Below, one piece after another: positions 17,654 to 26,145 of a DNA stretch of 64,000 nt. Each line of letters opens with the position of its first letter. Positions within the stretch are counted from its first letter, which is position 1. This DNA comes from Cupriavidus plantarum (GTDB taxonomy: Bacteria > Pseudomonadota > Gammaproteobacteria > Burkholderiales > Burkholderiaceae), in assembly GCF_905397285.1 (NCBI RefSeq), contig NZ_CAJPUX010000006.1, forward strand, positions 289,093-353,092, read 5' to 3'. The notes beneath the pieces are model-generated. The model was not told the origin of the DNA. It saw nothing but the letters and a program-made list of their open reading frames with translations, and did not search any database. The position numbers and the translations under genes are program-made.

Positions 17654-18502
17654 ATGAAGCTCGTACGTGTTGGGAATCCCGGTGCGGAGCGCCCGGGCCT
17701 CGTCGACGGCGACGGCCGCGTCCGCGACCTGTCGGGCGTGATTGGAGACATCGGTCCGCAGGAACTCTCGCCCGCATCGCTCGCGAAGCTGGGCAAGATC
17801 GATCCGGCGAGCCTGCCGCTCGTGGACAGCCAGCGACACGGGGTGCCCTGGACCGGCATCGGCAAGATCATCGCGATCGGTCTCAACTACGCGGACCACG
17901 CCGCGGAGGCCGGCATGGCGCTGCCCGCGGAGCCGATCGTGTTCCTCAAGGCCACCACCTCGCTGAACGGTCCGGACGATCCCGTGATGCTGCCGTTCGG
18001 CTCCGAGAAGAGCGACTGGGAAGTGGAACTCGGCGTGGTCATCGGCACGACCGCGCGCAACGTGTCGCGCGAATCGGCGCTCGACCACGTGGCCGGATAC
18101 TGCGTGGTCAACGACGTGTCCGAACGCGAGTTCCAGCTGGAACGCGGCGGTACCTGGGACAAGGGCAAGGGCTGCGACACGTTCTGTCCCGTCGGCCCGT
18201 GGCTCGTCACGCGCGACGAAGTCCCGGACCCGCAGAAGCTGTCGATGTGGCTCGACGTGAACGGTGAGCGGATGCAGAAGGGTTCCACCGCGACGATGGT
18301 GTTCGACGTGGCCACCGTGGTCAGCTACGTGAGTCGCTTCATGACGTTGATGCCCGGCGACCTGATCGCGACCGGTACGCCGCCGGGTGTGGGCATGGGG
18401 TTCAAGCCGCCGCGTTACCTGAACGCGGGCGACACGATGCGCCTGCATATCGAGGGGCTCGGCGTGCAGACCCAGCTCGTCGTGCCCTACGGCGAGCGCT
18501 AA
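17654..18502 (+). CDS. Fumarylacetoacetate hydrolase-family protein
   Basis: This is a 282-residue enzyme of the FAH superfamily, whose members hydrolyse or hydrate beta-diketone or oxo-acid substrates. Metal-binding acidic residues are seen in WEVELGVVIG and in VNDVSEREFQ, along with the family motif IGLNYADHAAEAG. Relatives are often labelled ureidoglycolate lyase or 2-keto-4-pentenoate hydratase, but the sequence alone does not fix the substrate. A good Shine-Dalgarno (AAAGGA) precedes the ATG. It may be cotranscribed with the peroxidase gene. Confidence 0.9.
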   Translation: MKLVRVGNPGAERPGLVDGDGRVRDLSGVIGDIGPQELSPASLAKLGKIDPASLPLVDSQRHGVPWTGIGKIIAIGLNYADHAAEAGMALPAEPIVFLKATTSLNGPDDPVMLPFGSEKSDWEVELGVVIGTTARNVSRESALDHVAGYCVVNDVSEREFQLERGGTWDKGKGCDTFCPVGPWLVTRDEVPDPQKLSMWLDVNGERMQKGSTATMVFDVATVVSYVSRFMTLMPGDLIATGTPPGVGMGFKPPRYLNAGDTMRLHIEGLGVQTQLVVPYGER

Positions 18503-18706
18503 CCGACGCGCATTGCGCCCGGCTGTCTGTCGGGCGTGCACCGACATGGTGTGCGGGGAATGTCTGTCAACGAGGTTCCCCGCTGAAACGTCTTCATACA
18601 AAGCGTCGCGTTTCCTTGCAAAGCGTTCCGTGCGGGCAACAGTTTTCCGCAGTTTTGGGGCGCATCCGCACGAAATCCGCAATCAGGGTTTTATCTCGGG
18701 ATTTCG

Positions 18707-18734
18707 CGTGACACACTGAATGCACGCTGTCACG
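18707..18734 (+). promoter_or_regulatory. Inverted repeat upstream of the M20 amidohydrolase
   Basis: CGTGACA (18707-18713) and TGTCACG (18728-18734) are perfectly complementary, and flanking ATTTCG/GAAAT bases extend the symmetry imperfectly. It overlaps an upstream in-frame ATG at 18720, which favours the ATG at 18756 as the true start. A regulator site is likely; its protein is unknown. Confidence 0.35.
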
Positions 18735-18755
18735 AAATACGAGAGAGCCCACGCC

Positions 18756-20030
18756 ATGTCCGAACACGCCCCTGAGATCGAATCGATATTGAAGACCGTC
18801 GCCACCGACGCTGCCGATACAGACACGCAGGACCGCCACTTCAAGCCCACGCGCCACTTCTGCACGCTGCACGACACGCTGGATAGCCGTGCCGAGCTGC
18901 AGGACATCCGGCGGCACATCCACCAGCATCCCGAACTCGCGTTCAACGAGGTCCACACCGCGGAACTCGTCGCCAGCCGGCTGGAAGGGTGGGGCTACGA
19001 GGTGACGCGAGGCGTTGGCGGTACGGGCGTCGTCGGCACGCTCCGCAACGGCAAGAGCCCCCGCAGCGTCGGCATCCGCGCCGATATGGACGCGCTGCCC
19101 ATCCACGAGCGCTCGGGGCTGCCCTACGCGAGCGTGCACGAAGGCAAGATGCACGCGTGCGGCCACGATGGCCACACCACGGTGCTGCTCGGCGCGGCGC
19201 GGCAGCTTGCGCGGACGCGGAATTTCGACGGCACGGTGAACCTGATTTTCCAGCCGGCCGAGGAGATCGGCGCGGGCGGCGGCGCGGAGCGCATGCTGGC
19301 CGATGGCCTGTTCGAACGGTTCCCGTGCGACGCGATCTTCGGCCTGCACAACCATCCGGGCGTGGAAGCGGGCACGTTCATGTTCCGCGCGGGGCCGTTC
19401 ATGGCCGCGTGCGATACGGTAGCGATCACGATCCGTGGCAAGGGCGGCCACGCGGCGCGTCCGCACCAGGCGATCGATCCGATTCTGGTGGCGGGCAGCC
19501 TCGTGATGGCGCTGCAATCGGTCGTGGCGCGTAACGTCGATCCGAACGAAACCGCGGTGGTCACCATCGGTACGCTGCACGCGGGTCATGCGCCGAACGT
19601 GATCCCCGATAGCGCGCGCATGGAAATCAGCGTGCGGTCGTTCAGCGCGGAGGTGAGGGCGTCGATGGAGGCGCGCATCCGCCAGCTGGCCACCGCGCAT
19701 GCCGAGGGCTATGGCGCGACGGTCGAGATCGACTACGTGCGGGGCTATCCGGTGCTCGTCAACAGCGAGCGCGAGACGGCGTTCGCCCAACAGGTCGCCG
19801 AGGAACTCGTGGGGCCGGAACGTGCGATCGGCAATTTCCATCGCATCGCGGGCAGCGAGGATTTTGCGTACTTCCTGCAGCAGCGGCCGGGCTGTTTCGT
19901 GCGCATGGGCAATGGCGCGAATCAGCCGTTGCTGCATAACGCGGGCTATGACTTCAATGACGAGAACCTGACCGTGGGGGCCGCGTATTGGACCCGACTC
20001 GTCGAGCGGTACCTTTCGGAGCAGTCGTAA
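18756..20030 (+). CDS. M20-family amidohydrolase (hippurate hydrolase-like)
   Basis: This is a 424-residue metal-dependent amidohydrolase of the M20D type (hippurate or N-acyl amino acid hydrolase, IAA-amino acid hydrolase group). Motifs: HQHPELAFNE, GIRADMDALPI, the metal ligands in HACGHDGHTT, PAEEIGAGGGAERMLADG, and GLHNHPG. It is probably cytoplasmic, as no signal is seen. The ATG at 18756 was chosen over that at 18720 because GAGAGA lies upstream and the earlier ATG falls within an inverted repeat. It faces the AraC gene convergently. Confidence 0.9.
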   Translation: MSEHAPEIESILKTVATDAADTDTQDRHFKPTRHFCTLHDTLDSRAELQDIRRHIHQHPELAFNEVHTAELVASRLEGWGYEVTRGVGGTGVVGTLRNGKSPRSVGIRADMDALPIHERSGLPYASVHEGKMHACGHDGHTTVLLGAARQLARTRNFDGTVNLIFQPAEEIGAGGGAERMLADGLFERFPCDAIFGLHNHPGVEAGTFMFRAGPFMAACDTVAITIRGKGGHAARPHQAIDPILVAGSLVMALQSVVARNVDPNETAVVTIGTLHAGHAPNVIPDSARMEISVRSFSAEVRASMEARIRQLATAHAEGYGATVEIDYVRGYPVLVNSERETAFAQQVAEELVGPERAIGNFHRIAGSEDFAYFLQQRPGCFVRMGNGANQPLLHNAGYDFNDENLTVGAAYWTRLVERYLSEQS

Positions 20031-20044
20031 GCTGCGTCGGAAGG

Positions 20045-20078
20045 TTTAGCGGAAAAACGTGTTCAGCGGAAAAACGCG
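20045..20078. repeat. 17-bp tandem duplication over the end of the AraC gene
   Basis: Two adjacent 17-base units (20045-20061, 20062-20078) share a perfect 12-base core. The right-hand unit contains the last codons and the stop of the minus-strand AraC gene, so the duplication copied the 3' end of the gene. Confidence 0.85.
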
Positions 20079-20917
20079 CTGGGCGGCATGCCGAACTGCC
20101 GCTTGAACATCGTCGCAAACGCGCTGGGGCTGTCGTAGCCAAGGTCCAGCGCGACATCCACCACCTTCTCGCCCGCGGCCAGTTTTTCCAGCGCCGCGAG
20201 CAGCCGCGCCTGCTGGCGCCACTGTCCGAACGTCATCCCCGTCTCGCGCGCGAACCGGCGCTGGATCGTCTTGGGATCCACCCCTAGCCGCGCGCCCCAG
20301 TCCGCTAGCGTGAGGTCGGAGTCGGGCGTGTCCACGATTTCCTCGCAGATCTCGCGTAGCCCCGCATCGTCGGGCCGCGGCAGGTGCAGCGGCAGCGTTG
20401 GCACGCGCAGTACCTCGTCGAGCAGCAGCCGCATCAGCCGCCCATCGCGCGAATCGGCGGCGTAAGGCAGGGGGATATCGATCGCTGCGAGGATCAGTTC
20501 ACGCAGCAGCGGCGAGATGCCCAGCACCGTGCATTGCGTGAGCAGTTCGGGCGCGGCATCGGGGCGGATATACGCGGTCCGCATCTGCACGCGGCTGGCC
20601 ATGCGAATCCAGTGCGTGGTATTGGCGGGCATCCACATGCCGCGCGTCGGCGGCACCAGCCACTGGCCCTGGGCGGTGTTGACGACCATCACGCCATGCA
20701 CCGCATGGACCAGTTGCGCGTTCGGATGCTGGTGGGGCTTGGTCTCGTGGCCCTGGGCGTAGTCGGCCGCCATCGCGGCGACGGGCATCGGACTGCGGTC
20801 GAATTGCAGATAAGCGGGCGAGGGCGCGTGGGAGTCCGCGCGCGGCGCGGCGGGCCGCTCGATGTGTTCGCCGGGTATCACGAAGGCCGCATTCGGCATC
20901 CCTTTGGTCCTGGGCAT
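20063..20917 (-). CDS. AraC-family transcriptional regulator
   Basis: This is a 284-residue regulator with an N-terminal cupin-like effector domain (HQHPNAQLVHAVHGVMVV, TRGMWMPANTTHWIRM) and a C-terminal double helix-turn-helix of AraC type (LTLADWGARLGVDPKTIQRRF, VVDVALDLGYDSPSAFATMF). The ATG at 20917 was chosen for its strong upstream AGGA/GGAG; the longer frame lacks this. It is transcribed divergently from the fsr-like exporter gene and is the likely regulator of that exporter, an arrangement common for AraC/MFS pairs. Confidence 0.92.
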   Translation of the reverse strand: MPRTKGMPNAAFVIPGEHIERPAAPRADSHAPSPAYLQFDRSPMPVAAMAADYAQGHETKPHQHPNAQLVHAVHGVMVVNTAQGQWLVPPTRGMWMPANTTHWIRMASRVQMRTAYIRPDAAPELLTQCTVLGISPLLRELILAAIDIPLPYAADSRDGRLMRLLLDEVLRVPTLPLHLPRPDDAGLREICEEIVDTPDSDLTLADWGARLGVDPKTIQRRFARETGMTFGQWRQQARLLAALEKLAAGEKVVDVALDLGYDSPSAFATMFKRQFGMPPSAFFR

Positions 20918-21030
20918 GTCCTTTTCTCCAAGGTCGCGCCCCCATTCTCGCAGGACAGGCGTTGTTTTGCCATTTAGCATGGCCGGGCAGATTCCCAAAA
21001 GAGACAACCGGGCCAATGTGCCCCCGCACC

Positions 21031-22257
21031 ATGACCACCACCGTTCATACCGCCCAGGCGCCGGCCGGCGCGGCGCAGCAGAAGGAGGAGGGCACACGCT
21101 TCCGCGTGTTGTACGCGATCAGCTTCGCGCACTTCCTCAACGACATGATCCAGTCGCTGATCCTGGCGATCTACCCGATGCTCAAGGGTGGCTTCAACCT
21201 GAGCTTCACGCAGATCGGCCTGCTGACGCTGACCTATCAGATCACCGCGTCGCTCCTGCAGCCCATCGTGGGCCTGTACACCGACAAGCATCCGAAGCCG
21301 CATTCGCTGGCCATCGGCATGGGCTTCACGCTCGGCGGCCTGCTGCTGCTGTCGGTGGCGCCGACCTATGGCGTGCTGCTGATCGCGGCGGCGCTCGTGG
21401 GCACGGGCTCGTCGATCTTCCACCCGGAGTCCTCGCGCGTGGCGCGTCTGGCCTCGGGCGGCAAGCACGGCCTTGCGCAGTCGATCTTCCAGGTCGGCGG
21501 TAACGGCGGCAGCGCGATGGGCCCGCTGCTGGCCGCATGGATCGTCCATACGCAGGGCAACCTCGCGTGGTTCTCGGTGGCGGCGGTCGTCGCCATCGCC
21601 GTGCTGTGGCAGATCGGCGGCTGGTATGGCCGCCATCTGGCCGAGCGCGCGGGCAAGAAGAAGGCCGCGGCCGCGGCGGTGAGGCTGCCGACCTCCACGG
21701 TCGTGCGCGCGATTGCCGTGCTGCTGCTGCTGATCTTCTCCAAGTATTTCTACATGGCGAGCCTGAACACGTACTACACGTTCTACCTCATGGAGAAGTT
21801 CGGCCTGACGCGCCAGGCGTCGCAGGTCTATCTGTTCCTGTTCCTGTTCGCGGTGGCCGCGGGCACGATCCTCGGCGGCCCGATCGGCGACCGCGTGGGC
21901 CGCAAGCAGGTGATCTGGGCCTCGATCCTGGGCGTGGCGCCGTTCACGCTGCTGCTGCCGCATGCCAACCTGTTCTGGACCGGCGTGCTGACCGTGGTGA
22001 TCGGCTTCATCCTCGCCTCGGCGTTCTCGGCCATCCTCGTGTTCGCGCAGGAACTGATTCCCGGCAAGGTGGGCATGGTGTCCGGGCTGTTCTTCGGCTT
22101 CGCGTTCGGCATGGGCGGCATCGGCGCCGCGGTGCTGGGCAATCTCGCCGATACGCATGGCATCACCGCGGTGTACCGCCTCTGCGCCTACCTGCCGCTG
22201 CTCGGCCTGCTGGCGGTGTTCCTGCCTGACCTCCGCAAGCGAGGCATCGCGGGCTGA
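21031..22257 (+). CDS. fsr: Fosmidomycin resistance-type MFS exporter
   Basis: This is a 408-residue inner-membrane transporter with about twelve membrane segments and clear Fsr-family features: ISFAHFLNDMIQSLILAIYP in the first segment, LLQPIVGLYTDKHPKP, and GSSIFHPESSRVARLASGG. Fsr exports fosmidomycin in E. coli, but relatives export varied compounds. The start could be the ATG at 21016 or 21031; neither has a strong Shine-Dalgarno, and 21031 was chosen because it gives a short polar N-terminus. A divergent AraC-family regulator lies just upstream. It ends facing the carboxypeptidase gene on the minus strand. Confidence 0.88.
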   Translation: MTTTVHTAQAPAGAAQQKEEGTRFRVLYAISFAHFLNDMIQSLILAIYPMLKGGFNLSFTQIGLLTLTYQITASLLQPIVGLYTDKHPKPHSLAIGMGFTLGGLLLLSVAPTYGVLLIAAALVGTGSSIFHPESSRVARLASGGKHGLAQSIFQVGGNGGSAMGPLLAAWIVHTQGNLAWFSVAAVVAIAVLWQIGGWYGRHLAERAGKKKAAAAAVRLPTSTVVRAIAVLLLLIFSKYFYMASLNTYYTFYLMEKFGLTRQASQVYLFLFLFAVAAGTILGGPIGDRVGRKQVIWASILGVAPFTLLLPHANLFWTGVLTVVIGFILASAFSAILVFAQELIPGKVGMVSGLFFGFAFGMGGIGAAVLGNLADTHGITAVYRLCAYLPLLGLLAVFLPDLRKRGIAG

Positions 22258-22296
22258 CGCCCGCCTGCCTCGCGCCCGGGTCGGCGTCAGCCCCCG

Positions 22297-23583
22297 TTAC
22301 TTCCCGGCCTTGTCCTGCGACACGTCCATGATCATGCGTGTCAGCAGGTACAGGCGCGGCGTGACCGAGTTCAGGTCCACGTACTCCGCGTCGTTCGAAT
22401 GCGCGCCGAAGCCGCGCAGGCCGAAGCGCTCGATCACGGGCGCCTTGGTGCCGGCCGCCGCGAACGCGGCATCGGTGCCGCCGCCTTCCGCCGTGTCGTA
22501 CACGGCCAGCTTCTCGCCGATTTCCGCGTAAATTCCCTGAGCATGCGCGGCGAGCTTGCGCGCCGCTGGCGTGACCTCGAGCGGCGGGCGGCGGCGTTCG
22601 AACTTCACCTCGACCTTCGTATCCGGAATCAGCTTCTTCTGAATCCGTTCCTGCAGCGTCTTTTCCAGGCCATCGTAGTCGGCGGTGCGCAGCACGCGCA
22701 CGTCCGCCTGCGCCGTGGCGACCGCCGGAATCACGTTGCGGTTGGTGCCCGCGCTGGCGATCGTCCAGTTGACCTTCAGGCCCGTGTCGGGATTCGACAG
22801 GTCGCGCATCTGCAGCACCTGGTGCGCCATCTCGTAGAACGCATTGCGGCCCAGTTCGGGCGAGCTGCCCGCGTGCGACGACTTGCCGTCCACCTTCAGG
22901 GCGATCGCCCCGATACCGCTCGTGGCGAGCGACAGGCGGTCGCCGTTGATGCGCGTGGCCTCGCACGAGAACACGGCGTCCTGCTCGGCGCCGAGCTTCG
23001 TCATCGTCGCGCGCGCGCCCGGCGAGCTGATCTCCTCGTCGCCGTTGATCAGGACCGTCAGCGTGCCGTAGTCCTTGAAGTTCATCTTCTGCAGGATGGC
23101 CACGGTATGGAGGATCACCGCGACGCCATTCTTGTCGTCGGCGATGCCGAGGCCGTAGGCGCGGTCACCCTCGACGCGGAACGGCTGCTGGGCGAGCATG
23201 CCGCGCAGGTAGACGGTGTCCATGTGGGCGATCAGCATGATCTTGCGCTTGCCGGTGCCCTTGAACTGCGCGAGCACCATCTTGCCGACCTTTTCGGGCG
23301 TGTCTTCCATGCGGTAGACCTCCGTCGGCTCCACGAGCTTCGCGTCGCCGCCGAGCGCGGCCAGTCGGTCGCGGATCAGGTTGGCGATGCGGTCCAGGCC
23401 TTCGAGGTCCTTGCTGCCCGATTCGATCGACACGAGGTCCTTCATCGTTTCGATCAGCGCGGGCTTCTCCTGCTGGGCCAGCTGGTACGCCGGCTCGACC
23501 GGGGCGGCGTGGGCCGCGCCGGCCAGCGTGGCCATGGCGAGCGCGAAAGAGAGGGAAAGCGGCCGCAGGGCGGGGTGTGGCAT
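22297..23583 (-). CDS. Exported M20 peptidase (glutamate carboxypeptidase-like)
   Basis: This is a 428-residue zinc peptidase of the carboxypeptidase G2 type, which cleaves C-terminal glutamate from folates and peptides. A signal peptide (LSLSFALAMATLAGAAHAAP) directs it to the periplasm. Zinc ligands and catalytic residues are visible in LIAHMDTVY, GIADDKNGVAVIL, and NGDEEISSPGA. The ATG at 23583 has AGGAG eight bases upstream; an upstream frame extension lacks one. It converges with the exporter gene and is divergent from the small Cys-motif gene. Confidence 0.9.
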   Translation of the reverse strand: MPHPALRPLSLSFALAMATLAGAAHAAPVEPAYQLAQQEKPALIETMKDLVSIESGSKDLEGLDRIANLIRDRLAALGGDAKLVEPTEVYRMEDTPEKVGKMVLAQFKGTGKRKIMLIAHMDTVYLRGMLAQQPFRVEGDRAYGLGIADDKNGVAVILHTVAILQKMNFKDYGTLTVLINGDEEISSPGARATMTKLGAEQDAVFSCEATRINGDRLSLATSGIGAIALKVDGKSSHAGSSPELGRNAFYEMAHQVLQMRDLSNPDTGLKVNWTIASAGTNRNVIPAVATAQADVRVLRTADYDGLEKTLQERIQKKLIPDTKVEVKFERRRPPLEVTPAARKLAAHAQGIYAEIGEKLAVYDTAEGGGTDAAFAAAGTKAPVIERFGLRGFGAHSNDAEYVDLNSVTPRLYLLTRMIMDVSQDKAGK

Positions 23584-23746
23584 GTCGGATGCTCCTGTTG
23601 TTGTGGGTAGGGTGATGCGAGGCAAAATCTTGGCGACGCTGGCGCGCCGCGTAAAGTGTTTTTTGTGCACGCACCGGCGCGGTGATGATGGCGGTGATCA
23701 TCGCGGTGAAATGTTTCCTCGATCCGGGCATGCGTTTTGCGGCATC

Positions 23747-24055
23747 ATGGCGGTCATGAAGTCCGCCGTATCCCCGTCTTCCCCCGCCTCCGGGCGTCCC
23801 GCCTGCGCGCACTGCCTTGCGCTAGCCGCCGATTCGCGCCGGCGGGAGCCGCACGCATGCCTCGCCCTGCGCAGCACCGCGCCGCTCGTCAGCCAGAGCG
23901 CGGCCGGCGTGCCGTACAGCATGATGTCGTTCACGTGCCGCGAGTGCGGGACCGCGTGGCGGCTCTATGATCGCGCCAACGAGCTGTTCGTCTCCTGGGT
24001 CCCCGAGCATCCGTTGACGATGCCGGCCCCGCCGGCGCCGGGCGCCGGTGCGTGA
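23747..24055 (+). CDS. Small protein with two CxxC motifs, unknown function
   Basis: This is a 102-residue ORF (99 if started at 23756) with two Cys pairs, PACAHCLALAA near the start and FTCRECGTAWRLYD near residue 60, which could bind one zinc ion. It has a Pro/Ala-rich tail and no signal peptide. Codon use is like the neighbours. The sequence between the two Cys pairs is polar and of low conservation character. I do not recognise a named family. It is likely a real but uncharacterised gene. Confidence 0.55.
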   Translation: MAVMKSAVSPSSPASGRPACAHCLALAADSRRREPHACLALRSTAPLVSQSAAGVPYSMMSFTCRECGTAWRLYDRANELFVSWVPEHPLTMPAPPAPGAGA

Positions 24056-24140
24056 TTGCAGTGCGCCAGACCGGCGAACGACCCATTTCCGGGCAGCCTC
24101 ACCCCGTTCCAACACTTCTGCCGACCCTCAGCTTCTCATC

Positions 24141-25157
24141 ATGGTTTCTCGCTTCCGCACGCTCATCAGCACGCCTATCAGCACGCCGATCCTCGCGGCC
24201 CTCGCCCTTGCCACGGGCCTGAGCGCGGCCTCCGCCGCGCAGGCCGCGCCCGCCGACACGTACCCGAGCCGTCCGATCCGGCTGATCGTCGCCTATCCGA
24301 CCGGCGGCATCAGCGATACCGTGGCGCGCGCGCTGGCGGACCAGCTGACCGCGCAGATGGGTGCATCGGTGGTCGTGGAGAACCGCGCGGGCGCGGGCGG
24401 CAGCATCGGGATCGACGCGGTTGCCAAGGCGGCGCCTGACGGTTACACGATCGGCTTCGCGTCGACGAGCCCGCTCACGCTCAACCCGCACGTCGGCCGG
24501 GTCAATTACGACCCGCGCCGCGATATCGCGCCCGTCATGAGCGTCATGTATTCGCCGGTGCTCGTCGTGGCGACGCAGGCGTTCACGGGCCAGTCGTTCG
24601 CGGACCTGATTGGCCAATCGCGCGCCAGGCCGGGCTCGGTGCGCTGGGCGACGTCGGGCCTCGGCACGGTCGGCCACGTGATGCTCGAGCAGGTCAAGGC
24701 CAAGGCGAAGGCCGACGTGACGCTGATCCCGTACAAGGGCGGCGGCCAGCAGATGAACGACGCGCTCGGCGGCCAGTTCGAGGTGATGAGCACCAACGCG
24801 AGCCCGCAGCTGACGGGACAGATGCAGGCCGGCAAGCTGCGCGCGATCGCCGTGGGCGCGCCGAAGCGTATCGAGAGCCTGCCGAACGTGCCGACGATGG
24901 CCGAGCTCGGCTATCCGAAGGCGAACCTGACGTCGACGTTCGGCGTGTTCGCGCCGGGCAAGACCCCGCCCGCCATCGTGAACCGGCTCAACGCCGAGCT
25001 GAACAGGGCGCTGGCCTCGCCGGAGGTGCGCGAGCGCCTGCTGCGCGACGGCGAGGTGCCGACCGGCGGCACGGCCGCGCAGTTCGCGGCGTCGATCCAC
25101 GCGGAGTACGACGACAATGCGCGCATCGTGAAGGAAGCGGGCATCAAGGCGGATTGA
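24141..25157 (+). CDS. Bug/TctC-family tripartite tricarboxylate-type binding protein
   Basis: This is a 338-residue periplasmic solute-binding protein of the Bug family, which is massively expanded in Bordetella and Cupriavidus. The signal peptide contains an in-frame 12-base duplication (ISTP twice), followed by PADTYPSRPIRLIVAYPTGG, the family's N-terminal signature. Further hallmarks are VVENRAGAGGSIGIDAVAKA and the central VTLIPYKGGGQQMNDALGG. The ligand is unknown; relatives bind carboxylates, nicotinate or aromatic acids. No TctAB transporter genes are adjacent, as is common for orphan Bug genes. Confidence 0.93.
   Translation: MVSRFRTLISTPISTPILAALALATGLSAASAAQAAPADTYPSRPIRLIVAYPTGGISDTVARALADQLTAQMGASVVVENRAGAGGSIGIDAVAKAAPDGYTIGFASTSPLTLNPHVGRVNYDPRRDIAPVMSVMYSPVLVVATQAFTGQSFADLIGQSRARPGSVRWATSGLGTVGHVMLEQVKAKAKADVTLIPYKGGGQQMNDALGGQFEVMSTNASPQLTGQMQAGKLRAIAVGAPKRIESLPNVPTMAELGYPKANLTSTFGVFAPGKTPPAIVNRLNAELNRALASPEVRERLLRDGEVPTGGTAAQFAASIHAEYDDNARIVKEAGIKAD
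24165..24188 (+). repeat. 12-bp in-frame duplication in the Bug signal peptide
   Basis: Units at 24165-24176 and 24177-24188 differ only in the last base and encode Ile-Ser-Thr-Pro twice. Confidence 0.85.
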
Positions 25158-25216
25158 GCGCGGCCCGTCCAGCGTCCCTGCACGGCGTCACTGCACAGCA
25201 TCGCCACCCCGCGTCG

Positions 25217-25957
25217 CTACACCGGATCGAGCCGCCATCCGAGGCCGCGCATCCTGTGCAGGGCCACGCCGTTGTGCGGCCATAGCGCGAGCTTGCCGCG
25301 CACGCGCGACAGGTGACTGTCGATCGTGCGCGCATCCTCCCGGACCGCGCCCCGCCAGACCTGATCGGCCATCAGGCGCCGCGTGACCAGCGCGCCGAGA
25401 TGGCGGAACAGCAGCAGCGCCAGCGCAAACTCCTTCGGTGTCAGCGTCACGCAGCAATCGCGCAACCATGCGCGGCGTTCGCCGATGTCGAACCGGTAGC
25501 GGCCATAGATCAGCGGCGGAAGATCGTCCCCGGGCAACCGGCACGTACCGCCCGCGCTTTCCGCCTCCAGCTTCCCCGCCTGCCGGAATGGGGCCGCCGC
25601 GCGCCGCGCGAGGGCCGCCACACGCGCCACGAGCTCGCGATCGCGCACGGGTTTGCGCAGGCACGCATCGGCGCCGTCGCGCAGGCATCCGACGACGTCC
25701 GCTTCCTCACACGCGTCCGATAGCACCATCAGCGGCACGCCATGGCCGAACGATCGCCGCACGATGCGCACCAGTTCGCGCACGTCGGTGCCGTGGTTGT
25801 CCCGGTCCAGCAGCAGCGCGTCGAAGCTTCGGTGGCGCATCGCATCGATCAGCGCCGTGCCGTGGCGGAACCGCGTGCACCGGTGCGCGCCGCGGCCCAG
25901 CGCGCGCTCGAGCATGAGCACACGCGTCGGATTCTCGTCGAGCACGGCAATGTCCAC
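25217..25957 (-). CDS. Orphan OmpR-type response regulator A
   Basis: This is a 246-residue response regulator. A GTG start at 25957 was chosen because a strong Shine-Dalgarno (GGGGGAGGA) lies nine bases upstream; the longer frame to 26143 would add an unstructured 62-residue stretch. The receiver domain has acidic residues 7-8, phosphoacceptor Asp51 in LLLDRDNHG, Ser in VLSDA, and Lys in RKPV. A winged-helix domain follows (LTPKEFALALLLF, RTIDSHLSRVRGKL, RMRGLGWRLDPV). It is transcribed divergently from a similar regulator gene and no kinase gene is near. The two share helix-turn-helix wording and probably arose by duplication. Confidence 0.88.
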   Translation of the reverse strand: MDIAVLDENPTRVLMLERALGRGAHRCTRFRHGTALIDAMRHRSFDALLLDRDNHGTDVRELVRIVRRSFGHGVPLMVLSDACEEADVVGCLRDGADACLRKPVRDRELVARVAALARRAAAPFRQAGKLEAESAGGTCRLPGDDLPPLIYGRYRFDIGERRAWLRDCCVTLTPKEFALALLLFRHLGALVTRRLMADQVWRGAVREDARTIDSHLSRVRGKLALWPHNGVALHRMRGLGWRLDPV

Positions 25958-25976
25958 GGCAGCGGATCCTCCCCCG

Positions 25977-26066
25977 GCATCGTCTCTGGCAGGGCTCCAT
26001 GGTAGGAGGGCGTGCCACGGCGGCGAAGTAAACGTTTGTTGCGGACCGCAAAATGAGCATCGTCTC
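25977..26066. promoter_or_regulatory. Repeated motif between the two divergent regulators
   Basis: GCATCGTCTC occurs at 25977-25986 and again at 26057-26066, in direct orientation. Both copies lie in the shared upstream region of the two regulator genes and could be binding sites for one of them. Ten bases twice in 190 could also be chance. Confidence 0.25.
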
Positions 26067-26145
26067 ATGTGCAACGGCGCCATCCACGTCTCTAATAGCC
26101 GCTGGGGCGCTGGTTGGATATTCCATAGCGCGCACAGAGACAACG

